Positions 35,297 to 45,689 of a stretch of DNA of 64,000 nucleotides are shown piece by piece. The translations under genes and the position numbers were made by a program. The notes below the pieces were generated by a model. The model was not told where the DNA came from. It saw nothing but the letters and a program-made list of their open reading frames with translations, and searched no databases. How positions within the stretch are numbered: position 1 is the first letter of the stretch; each line of letters begins with the position of its first letter. The DNA comes from Trichopria drosophilae (lineage: Eukaryota; Arthropoda; Insecta; Hymenoptera; Diapriidae): the NCBI GenBank assembly GCA_030407085.1, contig CM059587.1:69037001-69101000 (forward strand), written 5' to 3'.

Positions 35297-36123
35297 TATG
35301 AGGACCTTGGGTAGTGTTTCACTACCGTTTATCGTTCCGTTCCATTGTAACGGTGTTTTTATCTCGCTCTCCGTTGCCGGGTCAGCTCTGGTACGCCTGG
35401 GTCAACGGAGACGGAGAGCGTCGCTGGGTGAAGGGGTTAGTGAAATGAAAACACAGAATATAAAAAGAAATCAGGTTGATTGAATCCACTGGATACATGA
35501 GTACTTAAGCACTAGAGACTCTAAGATAATTTTGAGTACCCGGCACGCAAGGATCGCAGGGTCCGGCCTCCGGACGGCGGAGACAGAGGTGACCTCTGCC
35601 AGGAGTGGAACCACGGGACAGACAGGTACGTCCAGAAGACTGGACGTTGCTTGATGCTGTCGAGCTTCGGATAAGACGGATGCTGGGGGGGGGGGGGGGG
35701 GCAGGTGCGGCGGAACGGTCAAGGCGACCCTGACCGGTGAGGGGCAGGTAAGTGCGGCCTCCGCACGCTAGGATGCACGGGTGGACCCGAGCAGCAGTCT
35801 CAAGCAGGAAGCGGATGACGGGTATTATTAAGAGAAGCCTGAGGTGGACCTCGGACGTGACTCCTGGTGGACCTGGAGCCTCGTCAACGGGTGGACCCGA
35901 TGATCATTGAACTTCTCAACCCCGGGTGGCCCGAGCGAGAAAGAGTCGGGCTGTGCACGCGCTTTTATAGCCAGGCCCCGCCGAGCGGTGGTCCCCACGT
36001 GGAGACTCGGTGGCGCGCGCACCCACGGGACCTGACGAAACTTACCAACTAATAATTGCCCGCCGGAGGTCGGCATGGTAGAAATTCGGGGGCCGGTAAA
36101 TAAACTTCGTTTCACCATCATTC
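35297..36123 (-). mobile_element. LTR-like GC island with hairpin series
   Basis: A GC-rich block in AT-rich surroundings. On the minus strand it starts TGATGGTGAAACGAAG, has a TATAAAAG box (35,962-35,969), and is followed by many short hairpins down to about 35,560. A 12-bp inverted word CGCTCTCCGTTG/CAACGGAG...GCG lies at about 35,365-35,425. It may end in CA near 35,297. TG...CA borders plus TATA suggest a solo LTR, but no target duplication was found, so the limits are approximate. A pure G-run of ~16 lies at 35,685-35,701. Confidence 0.5.
35561..35933 (-). promoter_or_regulatory. Hairpin series with conserved loop and variable stems (1)
   Basis: Plus-strand readings: GTCCGG-CCT-CCGGAC (35,561-35,575) and GTGCGG-CCT-CCGCAC (35,752-35,766) share loop and differ in stem. 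CGGGT-GG-ACCCG (35,778-35,789 and 35,888-35,899), GAGGT-GG-ACCTC (35,841-35,852), CTCC-T-GGT-GG-ACC-T-GGAG (35,861-35,878) and CGGG-TGG-CCCG (35,923-35,933) form a second set. Further perfect stems are CAGAGGT-G-ACCTCTG (35,584-35,598) and ACGTCCAG-AAGA-CTGGACGT (35,628-35,647). All lie downstream of the minus-strand TATA box, so they would be in the transcript leader. Confidence 0.65.
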
Positions 36124-36983
36124 AAGTGTGTGACTACTGGGCATTTAAAATCGACGGAATAAAAAATCTGGATATCTAGTATGCATTTTATGTTCAGGTG
36201 GATTCTATTTTGATGTCCCAAAAATTATAAAATTTACCATCCCTCATTCTCAAAACCCCCGAATATCCAATGTCCATATAACCAGATACCAAAAATGGAG
36301 GAATTAAAATACCGATACATAGATGAAAAAATTTCATTATAAGTCACTAGTTAGGTTATTCGATGCGGTAAAAGGTAAGGAATTCAGTGCCTTTTAGGGT
36401 AATAATATCAATTTCCTTTTCCTATTTTTAGATGAAAAAATTTGTATATTAAAATTACAATTACTCAGCTCTAAAGCGACATTTTTAATTCTACCAGTTC
36501 CTTTTTTCATACTAGTAAAAAAATCCCAGGAGGGACCCGGACGAAATTTAAAACTTTGCAAAATAAGAACGCCCCTAGCTTCTACTAATACTGTTAAAAA
36601 TGTTATTCGACGAATTGAAAAGATGTTTTTTCTTATGGAAAATGTAATGTAAGAAGAGAAATGCCATAACTCTGCTCCAAGTTATCGTTTTCGACACAAT
36701 TGGAACTTATCTTAAGCCACAATCTACAAGAAATATGAAAATGTAAGATATTGCGTAGGCATTAAAAAATATTACAAACACACAATAAAAACATTAATGC
36801 TGTAAAACAAGAATTATTTTAGCATTTTTATGAAAATGCATGTTATTATTATGCGAAAAGCAAATATGCTCTTGGCGCATGCTATAAAATTTAATTAAAC
36901 TCGCATTTTACGAAACATTATGCAAAAAGACTCAAGGTGGTACCTCAATAAATAAAAATGATGCAACAAAAGAAAACTGCAAA
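36124..36983. other. hAT-like element interior, with a third copy of its terminus
   Basis: No gene. At about 36,520-36,597 the sequence resembles the right end of the hAT-like element (AGGAGGGACCCGG..., then TTTGCAAAATAAGAACGCCC and CTA), in the same sense as 47,420-47,498 but more diverged. It may be the end of an older related insertion. The rest is AT-rich. Confidence 0.45.
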
Positions 36984-37731
36984 CGGTTAAGCATGTCAAA
37001 ATTGCCCCAGGTCATTTTAGATTGAAAAAATTACAGTATGTTTGCCAACCCAAATGTGAATTTTCCTGCAAATTTCAAACTCCTATCTGTTTAACTAGTC
37101 GCACAACGGTAAAAATTGTGTTTTTCGGTTTTTATTTTTTTCTCGAAAACTACTTAACTTAGAAATTCGCACAAAATTAGAAAAATAGTACTTACCAAAA
37201 CAAACATAAACAAAATTTTTTCATTATTTAATAACGTATACACAATGAGAAAAAAAATATTTAAGTTTTCAAAATTCAATTTCACCAGCTAAATGTGGAC
37301 CTGCCATCGCTGTTTTTTTTTTCTAAAAAATGTATCTATATAATGTGCATTTTGTCAAATTTTTTCGAATTTTTATATTTGGTGCGATTACGTGAAAATC
37401 ATAAAAAACTTGATTTTTCCGAAAAAAACACCCATAATTCGATATATTCGACAGAAGTCAGAAAACTTTATTCGGGTATGTGTTGGCTATTCAATTGTTT
37501 ATCACATTACAACTGATCTCTGTTTCCGTGCAATTCAATAAAGCAGGAAAAATGAATAATGAATTTGTTTGATTCTTTATTAATAGTTTATTTTATTTAA
37601 AAAAAGTATTGAGATCAATTATTTTTCTCTGCTAATGAACCGCGAATACTCAATATTACGTATTTTGTGCATTACCATATATACACTAACCGTAACAGTC
37701 ATGCACAAAATAGGTAATATTAAAAAAGCAT
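36984..37731. repeat. Foldback element, left arm, outer part
   Basis: Starts CGGTTAAGCATGTC, inverse of the right end at 46,740-46,753. It matches the inverse of about 46,150-46,753 closely, with small indels. A TTAA (36,987-36,990 and 46,747-46,750) sits at both ends, so a TTAA target is possible. The arm is interrupted at 37,732 by the Penelope-like element and continues at 39,243. Confidence 0.85.
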
Positions 37732-37902
37732 TAATTAATGATTTGAGTATTGATATGTATCGGCACAATAATAATTAAAACCGGAGGTAGAAAAGGAATT
37801 TTAGAAAAATTAGGGTTAACGACTGATAAGGTGTAAAATATACATATAATTTAGGGAGGGTGATGAGAAGAATTTTTTTCCCAAAAATAATAGGCAATTT
37901 AC

Positions 37903-37932
37903 GTTTCGACCCACGGTTCGGGTCTTCTTCAG
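37903..37932 (-). ncRNA. Hammerhead-ribozyme-like core, minus copy
   Basis: Inverse of the motif at 38,995-39,024: CTGAAGA, a GACCC/GGGTC stem, GAAAC. See that entry for limits. Confidence 0.35.
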
Positions 37933-38078
37933 AATAGGGAAACGGTAGGACACGTGCAGTATTTATATATCACAGGGCAACATAAGGAACGTAGGTGTGT
38001 TTGTAATACTAAGAAAAAATGAGCGAACGGAATTAATTTAAATTTAACATTTATAAATATAATGATATATGAGAAAAA

Positions 38079-38585
38079 TTAAAGAAGTAATGAATTATAG
38101 GCTTCAGGTAGGTAGGATTTTTCAAATCTTATATTAACGGTATTATTTTCTTCCTTTTTAAGAAAAAAGTTTTCGATGTGGCAACGCTTCTTCCAGTTCT
38201 TTTCTTTCGCAATGATTTTAGTATTGTCGTAATCGAACTCATGTCCCGTCTCATTTCTGTGGTGGATTAAACCTGTGTGTTGTTCGGTATTTGATGTTAA
38301 AAAGTTTCTTTTATGCTCTTTTAATCGTACTTCGAGTGGTCTATAAGTCTGTCCTATATACGATTTGTTACAGTGTAAACACGGTATTTTGTAAATTACG
38401 TCTCGTTGTTTTTTTGGTGGTAAAATATCTTTTCCCGGCTTGATCTGTGCAATGTTCGTATTAAAAGGTGTAGAAATAATTCTGATGTTGTTATTTTTAA
38501 ACATTTTTGCGATTTTTTCACTTAATCCTTTGATATAAGGGCAACTGATAGATTTAATTGGTATTTCATTGTTGCTATTGATCGC
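38079..38585 (-). pseudogene. Penelope-like GIY-YIG endonuclease domain
   Basis: The minus frame shows VIYKIPCLHCNKSYIGQTYR, the GIY-YIG-like signature with the Cys-x2-Cys insertion typical of Penelope-like elements, then RLKEHKRNF, and a His-rich stretch HHRNETGHEFDYD ahead of the C-terminal KKRCHIENFF. This nuclease nicks the target for reverse transcription. The frame ends naturally at 38,079. Its N-terminus is truncated at the inverted junction near 38,585; codons annotated beyond that come from the opposite copy. Confidence 0.88.
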
Positions 38586-38848
38586 GACCACTCGAAGTAC
38601 GATTAAAAGAGCATAAAAGAAACTTTCTAACATCAAATACAGAACAACACACAGGTTTAATCCACCACAGAAATGAGACGGGACATGAGTTCGATTACGA
38701 CAATACTAAAATCATTGCGAAAGAAATGAACTGGAAGAAGCGTTGCCACATCGAAAACTTTTTTATTAAAAAGGAAGAAAATAATACCGTTAATATAAGA
38801 TTTGAAAAATCCTACCTACCTGAAGCCTATAATTCATTACTTCTTTAA
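38586..38848 (+). pseudogene. Penelope-like GIY-YIG domain, second inverted copy
   Basis: Plus-strand copy starting within PLEVRLKEHKRNF, so it lacks the YIG signature. It has the same C-terminal part, with a few substitutions (for example Lys to Met before NWKKRCHIENFF), and the same stop. Confidence 0.8.
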
Positions 38849-38994
38849 TTTTTCTCATATATCATCATATTTATAAATGTTAAATTTAAATTAATTCCGT
38901 TCGCTCATTTTTTCTTAGTATTACAAACAGACCTACGTTCCTTATGTTGCCCTGTGATATATAAATACTGCACGTGTCCTACCGTTTCCCTATT

Positions 38995-39024
38995 CTGAAG
39001 AAGACCCGAACCGTGGGTCGAAAC
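38995..39024 (+). ncRNA. Hammerhead-ribozyme-like core in Penelope-like 3' region
   Basis: CTGAAGA (matches the CUGANGA box), one extra A, a 5-bp stem GACCC/GGGTC, then GAAAC. Hammerhead motifs are known in Penelope-like elements. I do not see convincing stems I and III or a cleavage site here, so activity is doubtful. Confidence 0.4.
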
Positions 39025-39242
39025 GTAAATTGCCTATTATTTTTGGGAAAAAAATTCTTCTCATCACCCTCCCTAAATTATATGTATATTTTACACCTTA
39101 TCAGTCGTTAACCCTAATTTTTCTAAAATTCCTTTTCTACCTCCGGTTTTAATTATTATTGTGCCGATACATATCAATACTCAAATCATTAATTATTTAT
39201 AAAACGGCCGAGAAATTCCATCCTAAATGATTAAAAAAGCAT

Positions 39243-39618
39243 CTACAAAATTAATATGCAATCTTCATAAACATAAATAAATAAATAAATAAATATGATG
39301 AAAAAAAGAGTTTATGTAAACTTTAATCATGAAATCTAATAAAATCATGCGATAATGGCTAAAATGAAATTGAGAGACAAGATAATCATGTATGCATTAT
39401 AATAATTGTCTGAAATTATGAAATAATTATAAATCAGTCATATGTTAATCGGATTTATTTATTTATTTATAATCATCCCATGTTGACCTCGGAGTTAGCG
39501 CGCTAATATTTAAAAGACGCCATATGTTCCGCGAAAAACGTAAGATGTACATTGAAATTAGTAAGGAATAGGCTATTTCGACAATTTATTCATTTGTTTA
39601 TTTAATTATATTGAAAAT
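39243..39618. repeat. Foldback element, left arm, inner part
   Basis: Continues the left arm and matches the inverse of about 45,690-46,140. About 90 bp present on the right (45,826-45,912) are missing here. It ends with ATTGAAAAT (39,610-39,618), the left TSD of the inserted LINE. Confidence 0.85.
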
Positions 39619-39639
39619 TGGAGTTCCGGTTGGACACCG

Positions 39640-40317
39640 ATGACAGATGGACAGACCTCCTTTAACAAGGCATTTGAGGAAATTGCATCATTGAAACAGA
39701 TGTTTACTGAGGTCAAAGAGGAATTTTCGGCACGGGTCACTACGCTGGAAAATCGTATTCAGCATCAGGATACCACCATAAAGCCGCTGATTGACAAGGT
39801 GGAGCGACAGGAAAGGATGTTGAAGCGGAAAAACATTGTCGTCAGGGGTCTTGCACTGAGCTCGCGGACGTGGAAAGAGGAAGTGGACAAGCTCCTATCC
39901 GAAAAATTCGGCCACCATAATGTCATAAGCTCGGTAAGAATCATTCCCAAAGAACCACCCATGCTTGTTGCGGAACTGGTTTCAGAGGAGGATAAATCGG
40001 CCATATTAGCTGCAAAGAAGACAGCCCTTCATGGCACCAATATTTTTATTACAAGTGACCTCACGGACAGAGATCGGATCATGGCCTATAAGGCGTGGGT
40101 TGCCTATAGAATCGCGTCACTTAAGGGCTTATCCTTCAAAAGAGTTGGCACATCAATTATGGTAAATAATAAGTGGTTCATGTGGTCGGACGAAACACAG
40201 GATTTCTCAGTCGAACAACAGAGAGCCCCGTCTGCTCAGGTGCCTTCGTCGCGTTCAGAGAGCTCAAGTGACCCACCCTATCTTGCCCGTTCGCGCTTTC
40301 CTCTTTTAATGTGCTAA
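39640..40317 (+). CDS. LINE ORF1 protein
   Basis: 225 codons, apparently intact, starting 21 bases into the element. Residues ~5-65 form a heptad-rich coiled coil (EEIASLKQMFTEVKEEF, ARVTTLENRIQHQD), followed by RKNIVVRGL and a region with the layout of an RNA-recognition-type fold (residues ~70-165), as in L1-like ORF1 proteins. No Cys-His knuckle is seen. The role is binding the element RNA to form the RNP. The stop TAA (40,315-40,317) overlaps the start of ORF2 in another frame, so ORF2 is probably made by reinitiation or an overlapping-frame mechanism. Confidence 0.8.
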   Translation: MTDGQTSFNKAFEEIASLKQMFTEVKEEFSARVTTLENRIQHQDTTIKPLIDKVERQERMLKRKNIVVRGLALSSRTWKEEVDKLLSEKFGHHNVISSVRIIPKEPPMLVAELVSEEDKSAILAAKKTALHGTNIFITSDLTDRDRIMAYKAWVAYRIASLKGLSFKRVGTSIMVNNKWFMWSDETQDFSVEQQRAPSAQVPSSRSESSSDPPYLARSRFPLLMC

Positions 40318-43300
40318 AAATTGTATTTTTGAACGCGCGCGGTTTTTTTAATATTACTAACTCTTCTTTCAATTCGTCTCTTTCTATTATAAATTTTTCT
40401 GAATCTTGGTGTGCGGATGAACTTCGAGTGGGGAATTTTAAACCGCGTTTTTCCAACATTTTTTCTCCGGCTTCTCGCACAGCCAATTTTGGACGTTTCA
40501 GTGGTGGTTTAATTTCCTCAATAGACAAGAACCTTGATTACACGACATTAGATGTTTCACCTAACTGGATCTTTTTTCTCATTAATACTTTTACGGTCAA
40601 ATTAATAATCGGCTCATTTTACTTTTCACCAAATTCAGACTTATCTTTAGATTTAACTAATTTACAATTTATGATCGACTTTATAAAATCGCAATACCCC
40701 GACTGTATGCTTACTCTCGGCGGTGACTTCAATGCAAGAATCGGATCTCTAGACTGCTTAATTGATAGTGACAAAATTTTCGTTGATTCGTCCATTTCTG
40801 CAGAGAGGAAATCGCTTGATGAGCGACAAAACAGACGGGGCTCTCTCCTACTCGAAATCATGCGTACTAATAATTTTATACTGTTAAATGGTCGAACTAT
40901 TAGCGATAATCCTGCGCAGTTCACATTTTTAGGTAATAGGGGTTTTAGCACGGTTGACTTGGTCTGGGTCTCAGAAGCTGATCTTTCTTTTGTTAAGGAT
41001 CTAAAAATTGGCGATGATCTTAATGGATCTGACCATCTCACTGTGCTACTTTCTCTGTACCTCTGTTCTAGCAGGTCTTTTCAGGAAATGCCCCTGGTTA
41101 CTCAAGGGCACTGTCTAAGGGCGAGATATGTTAAGGTGGCTGACGGTTCCCAGCATCTCGCGAATGCGCTTGCTGAATTCGAGATATATGCGCCTAATAT
41201 TGATTTTTCTGTTCCCGATCTGGCGTGCGACTTTATTTGTAATGCGTTACGTGTCCCAGCGGAAAGGGCGAATTTATTAAAATTTATCGATGTAAGTTCT
41301 ATGCGAAAGTCTTTCCCGTTTTCAAAGCCGTGGTTTGATAAAGATTGCGTAACTGCCAGAAGAGTTTTTAAACAGTCTATAAAATTTATGAGACAGCACT
41401 CGTATAACCCGGAGTCGGTTACCCTGTTCAAGTCGGCAAAGAAAAGCTATTTACAGATAGTGAAGGTCAAACAAAATCTTTATTCTTTATCTATAACGAA
41501 CAGGATCGCGTCTGCACAAAATTCAGCGGAAAAAACCGAGCGTTGATTCATCGGTTCCGGACGAATCATGGAGATCTTTTTTATGCTCACGTTTCCGCAA
41601 TCGTCTTCTTCTCCTGATTCGTTTTTCGGAACCTATGACGTATATTTGGATGCTCCATTTACAGAGGATGAACTCTTAGGCAGCATTAGAAGACTTAAGA
41701 TGGGGAAAGCCATCGGCCCTGACGGGATACCTCCCGAAATTTTCAAACTGTTAAATAGCGTTTGGCTCTCTCATATCTTGTCTTTCTTTAACCTAATTTT
41801 TTCGAAGGAATCGTTTCCAGCCGGGTGGGCTCGAGCTGCCCTCTTTCCATTGCATAAAAAAGGTCCCCGCGAAGACCAAGCCAACTACAGATTGATTGCG
41901 GTTACTAATGCCTTTTCAAACATTTTTTCTCAAATGTTATGCAACCGTCTCTCTGTTTGGGCCCTCCAAAGGGACCTGTTACCTGAAGAGCAATCTGGGT
42001 TCCGGAGTGAAAGATCCACCGAGGACAATATATTTTCTCTTTTTGCAACGATCCAGATTGCTCTTCGCCGGAAAAAATCTAAGCTATATACCTTATTCGT
42101 AGATTTTAAGCGAGCTTTTGATTCGGTCTCACATAAGTTACTTTGGAGGAAGCTCTGTAGTCTAAGCGTAAGTGCCAAATTTGTAAGAGTGCTTCAGGCT
42201 TTATACCAATCAGCGTCGGTTTTTATTCAGTCCCACAATGCATCGAAGTTCGAATTGCAGGCTACAATCGGGGTTTTGCAGGGAGAAATTTTGAGCCCGC
42301 TCCTTTTTATACTCTATCTTTCAGATATGCCAGGATTTTTCAGAGAAAAGGAGATCCGGGGCGTGGACGTTACGGGATCTACTGATCTCTTAATGTTAAT
42401 GTATGCTGACGACTTGACAATCTTTGGGTACTCGCCGGCAGATCTGCGTAGCAAGTTGGCGCGCCTCTCCGAGTACTGTGCCCTGAACTACCTCTCCGTG
42501 AATGTGGAAAAAACAAAGATCATCTGTTTTAGAAGAGGTGGTCGACTAGACTCTCACTCTAGGAATTTTTCGTATAACGGCTTGCCGGTAGAGGTCGTGA
42601 AAAGGTACCGTTATCTGGGGGTTGTGTTCTCTTCTTCGGGTCTGGGTCTGCAAGCGTGTAATGACGCGATTGTTAAGACGAGTCCTGCAACAGCTGCGGT
42701 TCTTCCTCTAGTAGTTTCCGCAAAGATGGATACGTGGGTGCCTATCCTTAAACTTTACGGCTCAATAATTATGTCCGTTTTGCTGTATGCGGCACCCTTA
42801 TGGGCACTAAGGTACTTGAACAATCTTGAATCCATTCAGCTCTCTTTTTTCAAAAGATTATTTAGATTATCTCGTGGTACTCCGGCTTACTTGATTCGGC
42901 TTGAACTGGGCATCCAGTTCCACCCTATAGCGATGGAGATGTTTAATAGAGCAATTAAGTGGGTCATCAGAGTTTTGAGGATGGCGGATTCTAGATTGCC
43001 CAAGTTACTTCTTTTTAGACTGAAGGAGCTGGCTCATTCATCTACTTTTGCCGACTCTACGAACTGGATTACGCAATTAAAGGCGATTTCGGACAGCACG
43101 GGAATAGTAAGCCTTTGGGAAAATTTCAACGTGGATTATTGGGAATCACTAAGACCCACCGTAGTAGGGAAACTCGCGGAAATTTACAGAAAAAAGGACA
43201 ACTTCTCTACTCAACTTCCAATTTACCGCCAATATTCGGACTCGGCTTATACGCTTTATCCAGGGCGACTGTCCCCGGATTGTCTGAAGTTAAAACTGCA

Positions 43301-43604
43301 GCTTCGTCTAGCCACAGTTCACTCGCGAGCGATTATAATTGGTGGCTGCCGTTTTACTTATGATCCTACTACCAACTGCCCTTTATGTAACTTGCGTTCG
43401 AATGAGAGTCTCATTCACGTTTTGCTTGAATGTCCGATTTACGCGCCTTTAAGAAACGACTTTTTTAAAAATGTATATCCTTTAGGATCCTCGGTACGCC
43501 AAAAACTGTTCAACCTCATTTGTGGCACCGACGTTGTAGATGAATATTGTACAGATTACTTTACGAACAATCTACTGCGTGTTGCGTACGCTATTTTAAA
43601 TTGA
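40311..43604 (+). pseudogene. LINE ORF2: APE endonuclease and reverse transcriptase
   Basis: Nearly intact. Endonuclease (40,311-~41,050): FLNARG, GGDFNARIG and GSDHLTV boxes. Reverse transcriptase (41,600-42,700): GKAIGPDGIPPEI, FVDFKRAFDS, VLQGEILSPLLF, and the catalytic MYADDLTIFG. The C-terminal zinc knuckle is CPLCNLRSNESLIHVLLEC. The first listed codon is GTG; no ATG is obvious at the ORF1 junction. A TGA at 41,544-41,546 splits the frame. The local sequence reads more naturally (PSVDSSVPDESWRS) in another frame between an A-run at ~41,531 and a T-run at ~41,577, so two compensating indels are likely. The clade is unresolved; I see no RNase H. Confidence 0.87.
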
Positions 43605-44044
43605 TTTGCTTTTTTTGACGGTGCGAGAATAAAAACACAAAAACCGTGGGCTTCCAATTATAATATAATAATATATTTTCACAATTAATAAAGTTGCGTC
43701 GCCATGTGGTTACGCGAAAAATCGCGAACGTGCGTGCTTCATGGAGAAGCGTTGTCTTTGCGAACGGAAACGAGACTGACTACTTTGTCAACTTAATGCG
43801 CGCAGCACCGAAAATCGAAGGTTCCAGATCTATCACCATTATATACTTCAACACTACAAACAGTAACCACTACATCGTCATATTCAAAACCGAAAACACA
43901 CCGACGCTTCGGTGCCCGCGAATACATTTATTTTCGAGCGCAAATAGCCGAAACAGACGTTGAATCGAGTAAATTGTTATACCGCTATACTACTGCTTGT
44001 TTTTACCGCAGAAACTTTATGTTAGGTGAATAATAATTTTATGT

Positions 44045-44175
44045 ACGTCTTTTCGGTGCGTAAAGTAAACTTTACGCACTCGGTTATACTTTACGCACGA
44101 AAATGCCGTACGTAAACAATATTTCGGCACATGTGTGTGTGTAAAGTTCTTTACGCATACGCCCTTGTATCGAAA
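44045..44175. repeat. 'GTGCGTAAAG' palindrome cluster
   Basis: GTGCGTAAAGT-AA-ACTTTACGCAC (about 44,055-44,078) is a perfect 24-bp palindrome, with further TTTACGCAC and GTACGTAAA boxes to 44,160. It relates to the repeats at 9.8-11.5 kb, with AAAG in place of AAAA. Confidence 0.65.
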
Positions 44176-44557
44176 ACTACTATTTCTTACATCTCATAAC
44201 TGTACATATAGGCTATTTTGTAAGTTGCGACTTCTATCCGCTATTCACATACTTAGTCATCGTGCGTATTAGTTTGTAAGTTTGTATTTTACTTTGTAAG
44301 TTTTCTACCTCATTTTTATTAATTATTGCTACCCATTCGGAACTCACTCTCTATGGGCCTTTGTACCCCAAATATGAGTTTTAAATAAACTAACTAACTA
44401 ACTAATTGAAAATACATGTCTTTATGAATTTACTTATTTAATAATTTATCAATTATTGTGTTTGATCATATAACAAAATACTCATTTGTTAATAAGACGT
44501 ATAATTTATACGTGGCTCATTTTATTCAAAATGTCGTATTTGTGTTCCTTATAGTTT

Positions 44558-45211
44558 TGTAACGAAGTTACTAAGCGCGCCCGCTGCGCCTGCCGTATAG
44601 GCAACCGGCGCATCCCTCCCTCCGATGTCGTCGACGCAAATACGCGCCGAAGCGTCGCGCAGCGCCGTGCCGCCGCAAGAACGCGGGGATAAAAGGAGGC
44701 AAGGAGGCACGCGACCTCATTTCGACACTTCTTTCCAGCCCGTGTCTCGCGGGCTATCCTTTCCCAAAAAGGGGCTCGGTGACTCGCGGAGCTCTTTCCC
44801 TCCTAGGGCCTCGGGTTTATTGCCCCGGCTCTACCCTTACCCATAACCTGGTGGAAACACGGTGACACGCGGTGTTTCTGCTTCCCCCTCTGGGGTACGG
44901 TGACGCGCGGTACCTCGGGTCCTCCAAAGAAACTCCGTTCCTAGGTGGCAGCACGGTGACACGCGGTGCTTCCACTTCCTGTTCCGGGATACGGTGACAC
45001 GCGGTATTTCGGATCTATATCCCTGTCCCATCTCCAATCCTAAGGGAGTGTTTTTTTTGGGCGACCACGAAACTCCGTTCTATATCCGTCGGGAAGAATC
45101 TCAGATTACCGCGTCGTGTTGAGTATTTTCCGAATTCCGATAAGTGCTCCCGGAAGAGCACTTCCGTTCTGGGTTTTTGTACTCTTGCCAAAAACCGACT
45201 TAGATCTTACA
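44558..45211 (+). mobile_element. LTR-like GC island with hairpin array
   Basis: Begins TGTAACGAAGTTAC (itself a 5-bp hairpin) and may end ATCTTACA, giving TG...CA borders. A GATAAAAGG box is at 44,688-44,696. GC content is far above the surroundings. It lies in the centre of the foldback element. No target duplication is seen, so it may be a decayed solo LTR or a promoter block belonging to the foldback element. Confidence 0.5.
44737..45012 (+). promoter_or_regulatory. Hairpin array, invariant GGTGACNCGCG loop
   Basis: Five hairpins share an 11-nt loop GGTGAC(A/G/T)CGCG while the stems differ and stay paired: GGGGCTC/GAGCTCT (44,771-44,795), GAAACAC/GTGTTTC (44,854-44,878), GGGGTAC/GTACCTC (44,892-44,916), AGCAC/GTGCT (44,950-44,970) and CCGGGATAC/GTATTTCGG (44,984-45,012, two G-T pairs). 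A sixth relative, AGCCCG-TGTCTCG-CGGGCT, is at 44,737-44,755. They begin about 40 bases after the TATA-like box, so all would sit in the RNA leader. Covariation supports an RNA or cruciform structure; the function is unknown. Confidence 0.8.
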
Positions 45212-45689
45212 TAAACACGGCCAAAGCGAGGCTCACACCACCGCACGCACCAACAAGTGTATAAGTAGGGCTTTTTTTGAATATATTAGTGTTCTTTTTT
45301 GATCTACGAGTATTTCTTTGAAATACCTTCCATTCTTTTCTCTAAAACTATCGATTTCGATTCACTTTCTGCTCGTACCGAACCTGGCGTACCGACTGAA
45401 GCTGCAGCACGAGCAGTCTACGGAGGAAACCACCGTTACAGTTTATTTAGTGAAATAGAAGATTTTTTAAATAATTTTTTATCTTACTCATTATATATAG
45501 TGATGATTTGGAATTATATGTCACAGTAAAATACAGATAAAATTTCATAAGTGTGACGCGTCTCAAAGTACATATTCATTTTATTACTCTATTCAGGAGA
45601 TGTCTGCAAAATATGAAATTTGATTTGAACTACACTTATAAATTAGTTACAATGTAAAAACACAAGACAAGACATCGCAGTAATCGTCA
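45212..45689. other. Foldback element centre, no gene recognised
   Basis: Contains short GC-richer sequence around 45,360-45,440 that reads as an open frame (45,299-45,529) without recognisable motif, and AT-rich flanks. Confidence 0.4.

Larger units (their letters stand above)
37732..39229. mobile_element. Penelope-like element, head-to-head truncated pair
   Basis: A 1.5-kb insertion between two copies of ATTAAAAAAGCAT (37,719-37,731 and 39,230-39,242). It is largely a palindrome: the 3' end of a Penelope-like element on the minus strand (about 37,741-38,585) faces the same 3' end on the plus strand (about 38,586-39,190). Inverted partial copies are a known outcome for Penelope-like elements. 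The RT part is absent from both; only the GIY-YIG endonuclease region and 3' tail remain. Confidence 0.88.
39619..44404 (+). mobile_element. Near full-length two-ORF LINE, APE type
   Basis: 4.79 kb between ATTGAAAAT at 39,610-39,618 and 44,405-44,413. After the second copy the host arm sequence resumes (AAATACATG), as the right arm confirms. It has a short 5' leader, ORF1, ORF2 and an ~800-bp 3' region ending in a TAAC/ACTA repeat. The 3' region includes a GTGCGTAAA palindrome cluster that may be a separate insertion. Confidence 0.85.

Noticed and set aside
35471..36121. Minus- and plus-strand frames of 61-97 codons in the LTR-like GC island
   Set aside because: Proline/arginine-rich frames without motif; the hairpin structure and TATA box explain the composition better.
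44625..45037. Open frames on both strands in the GC island
   Set aside because: They run through the hairpin array; GC-rich sequence has few stops by chance, and no domain is seen.
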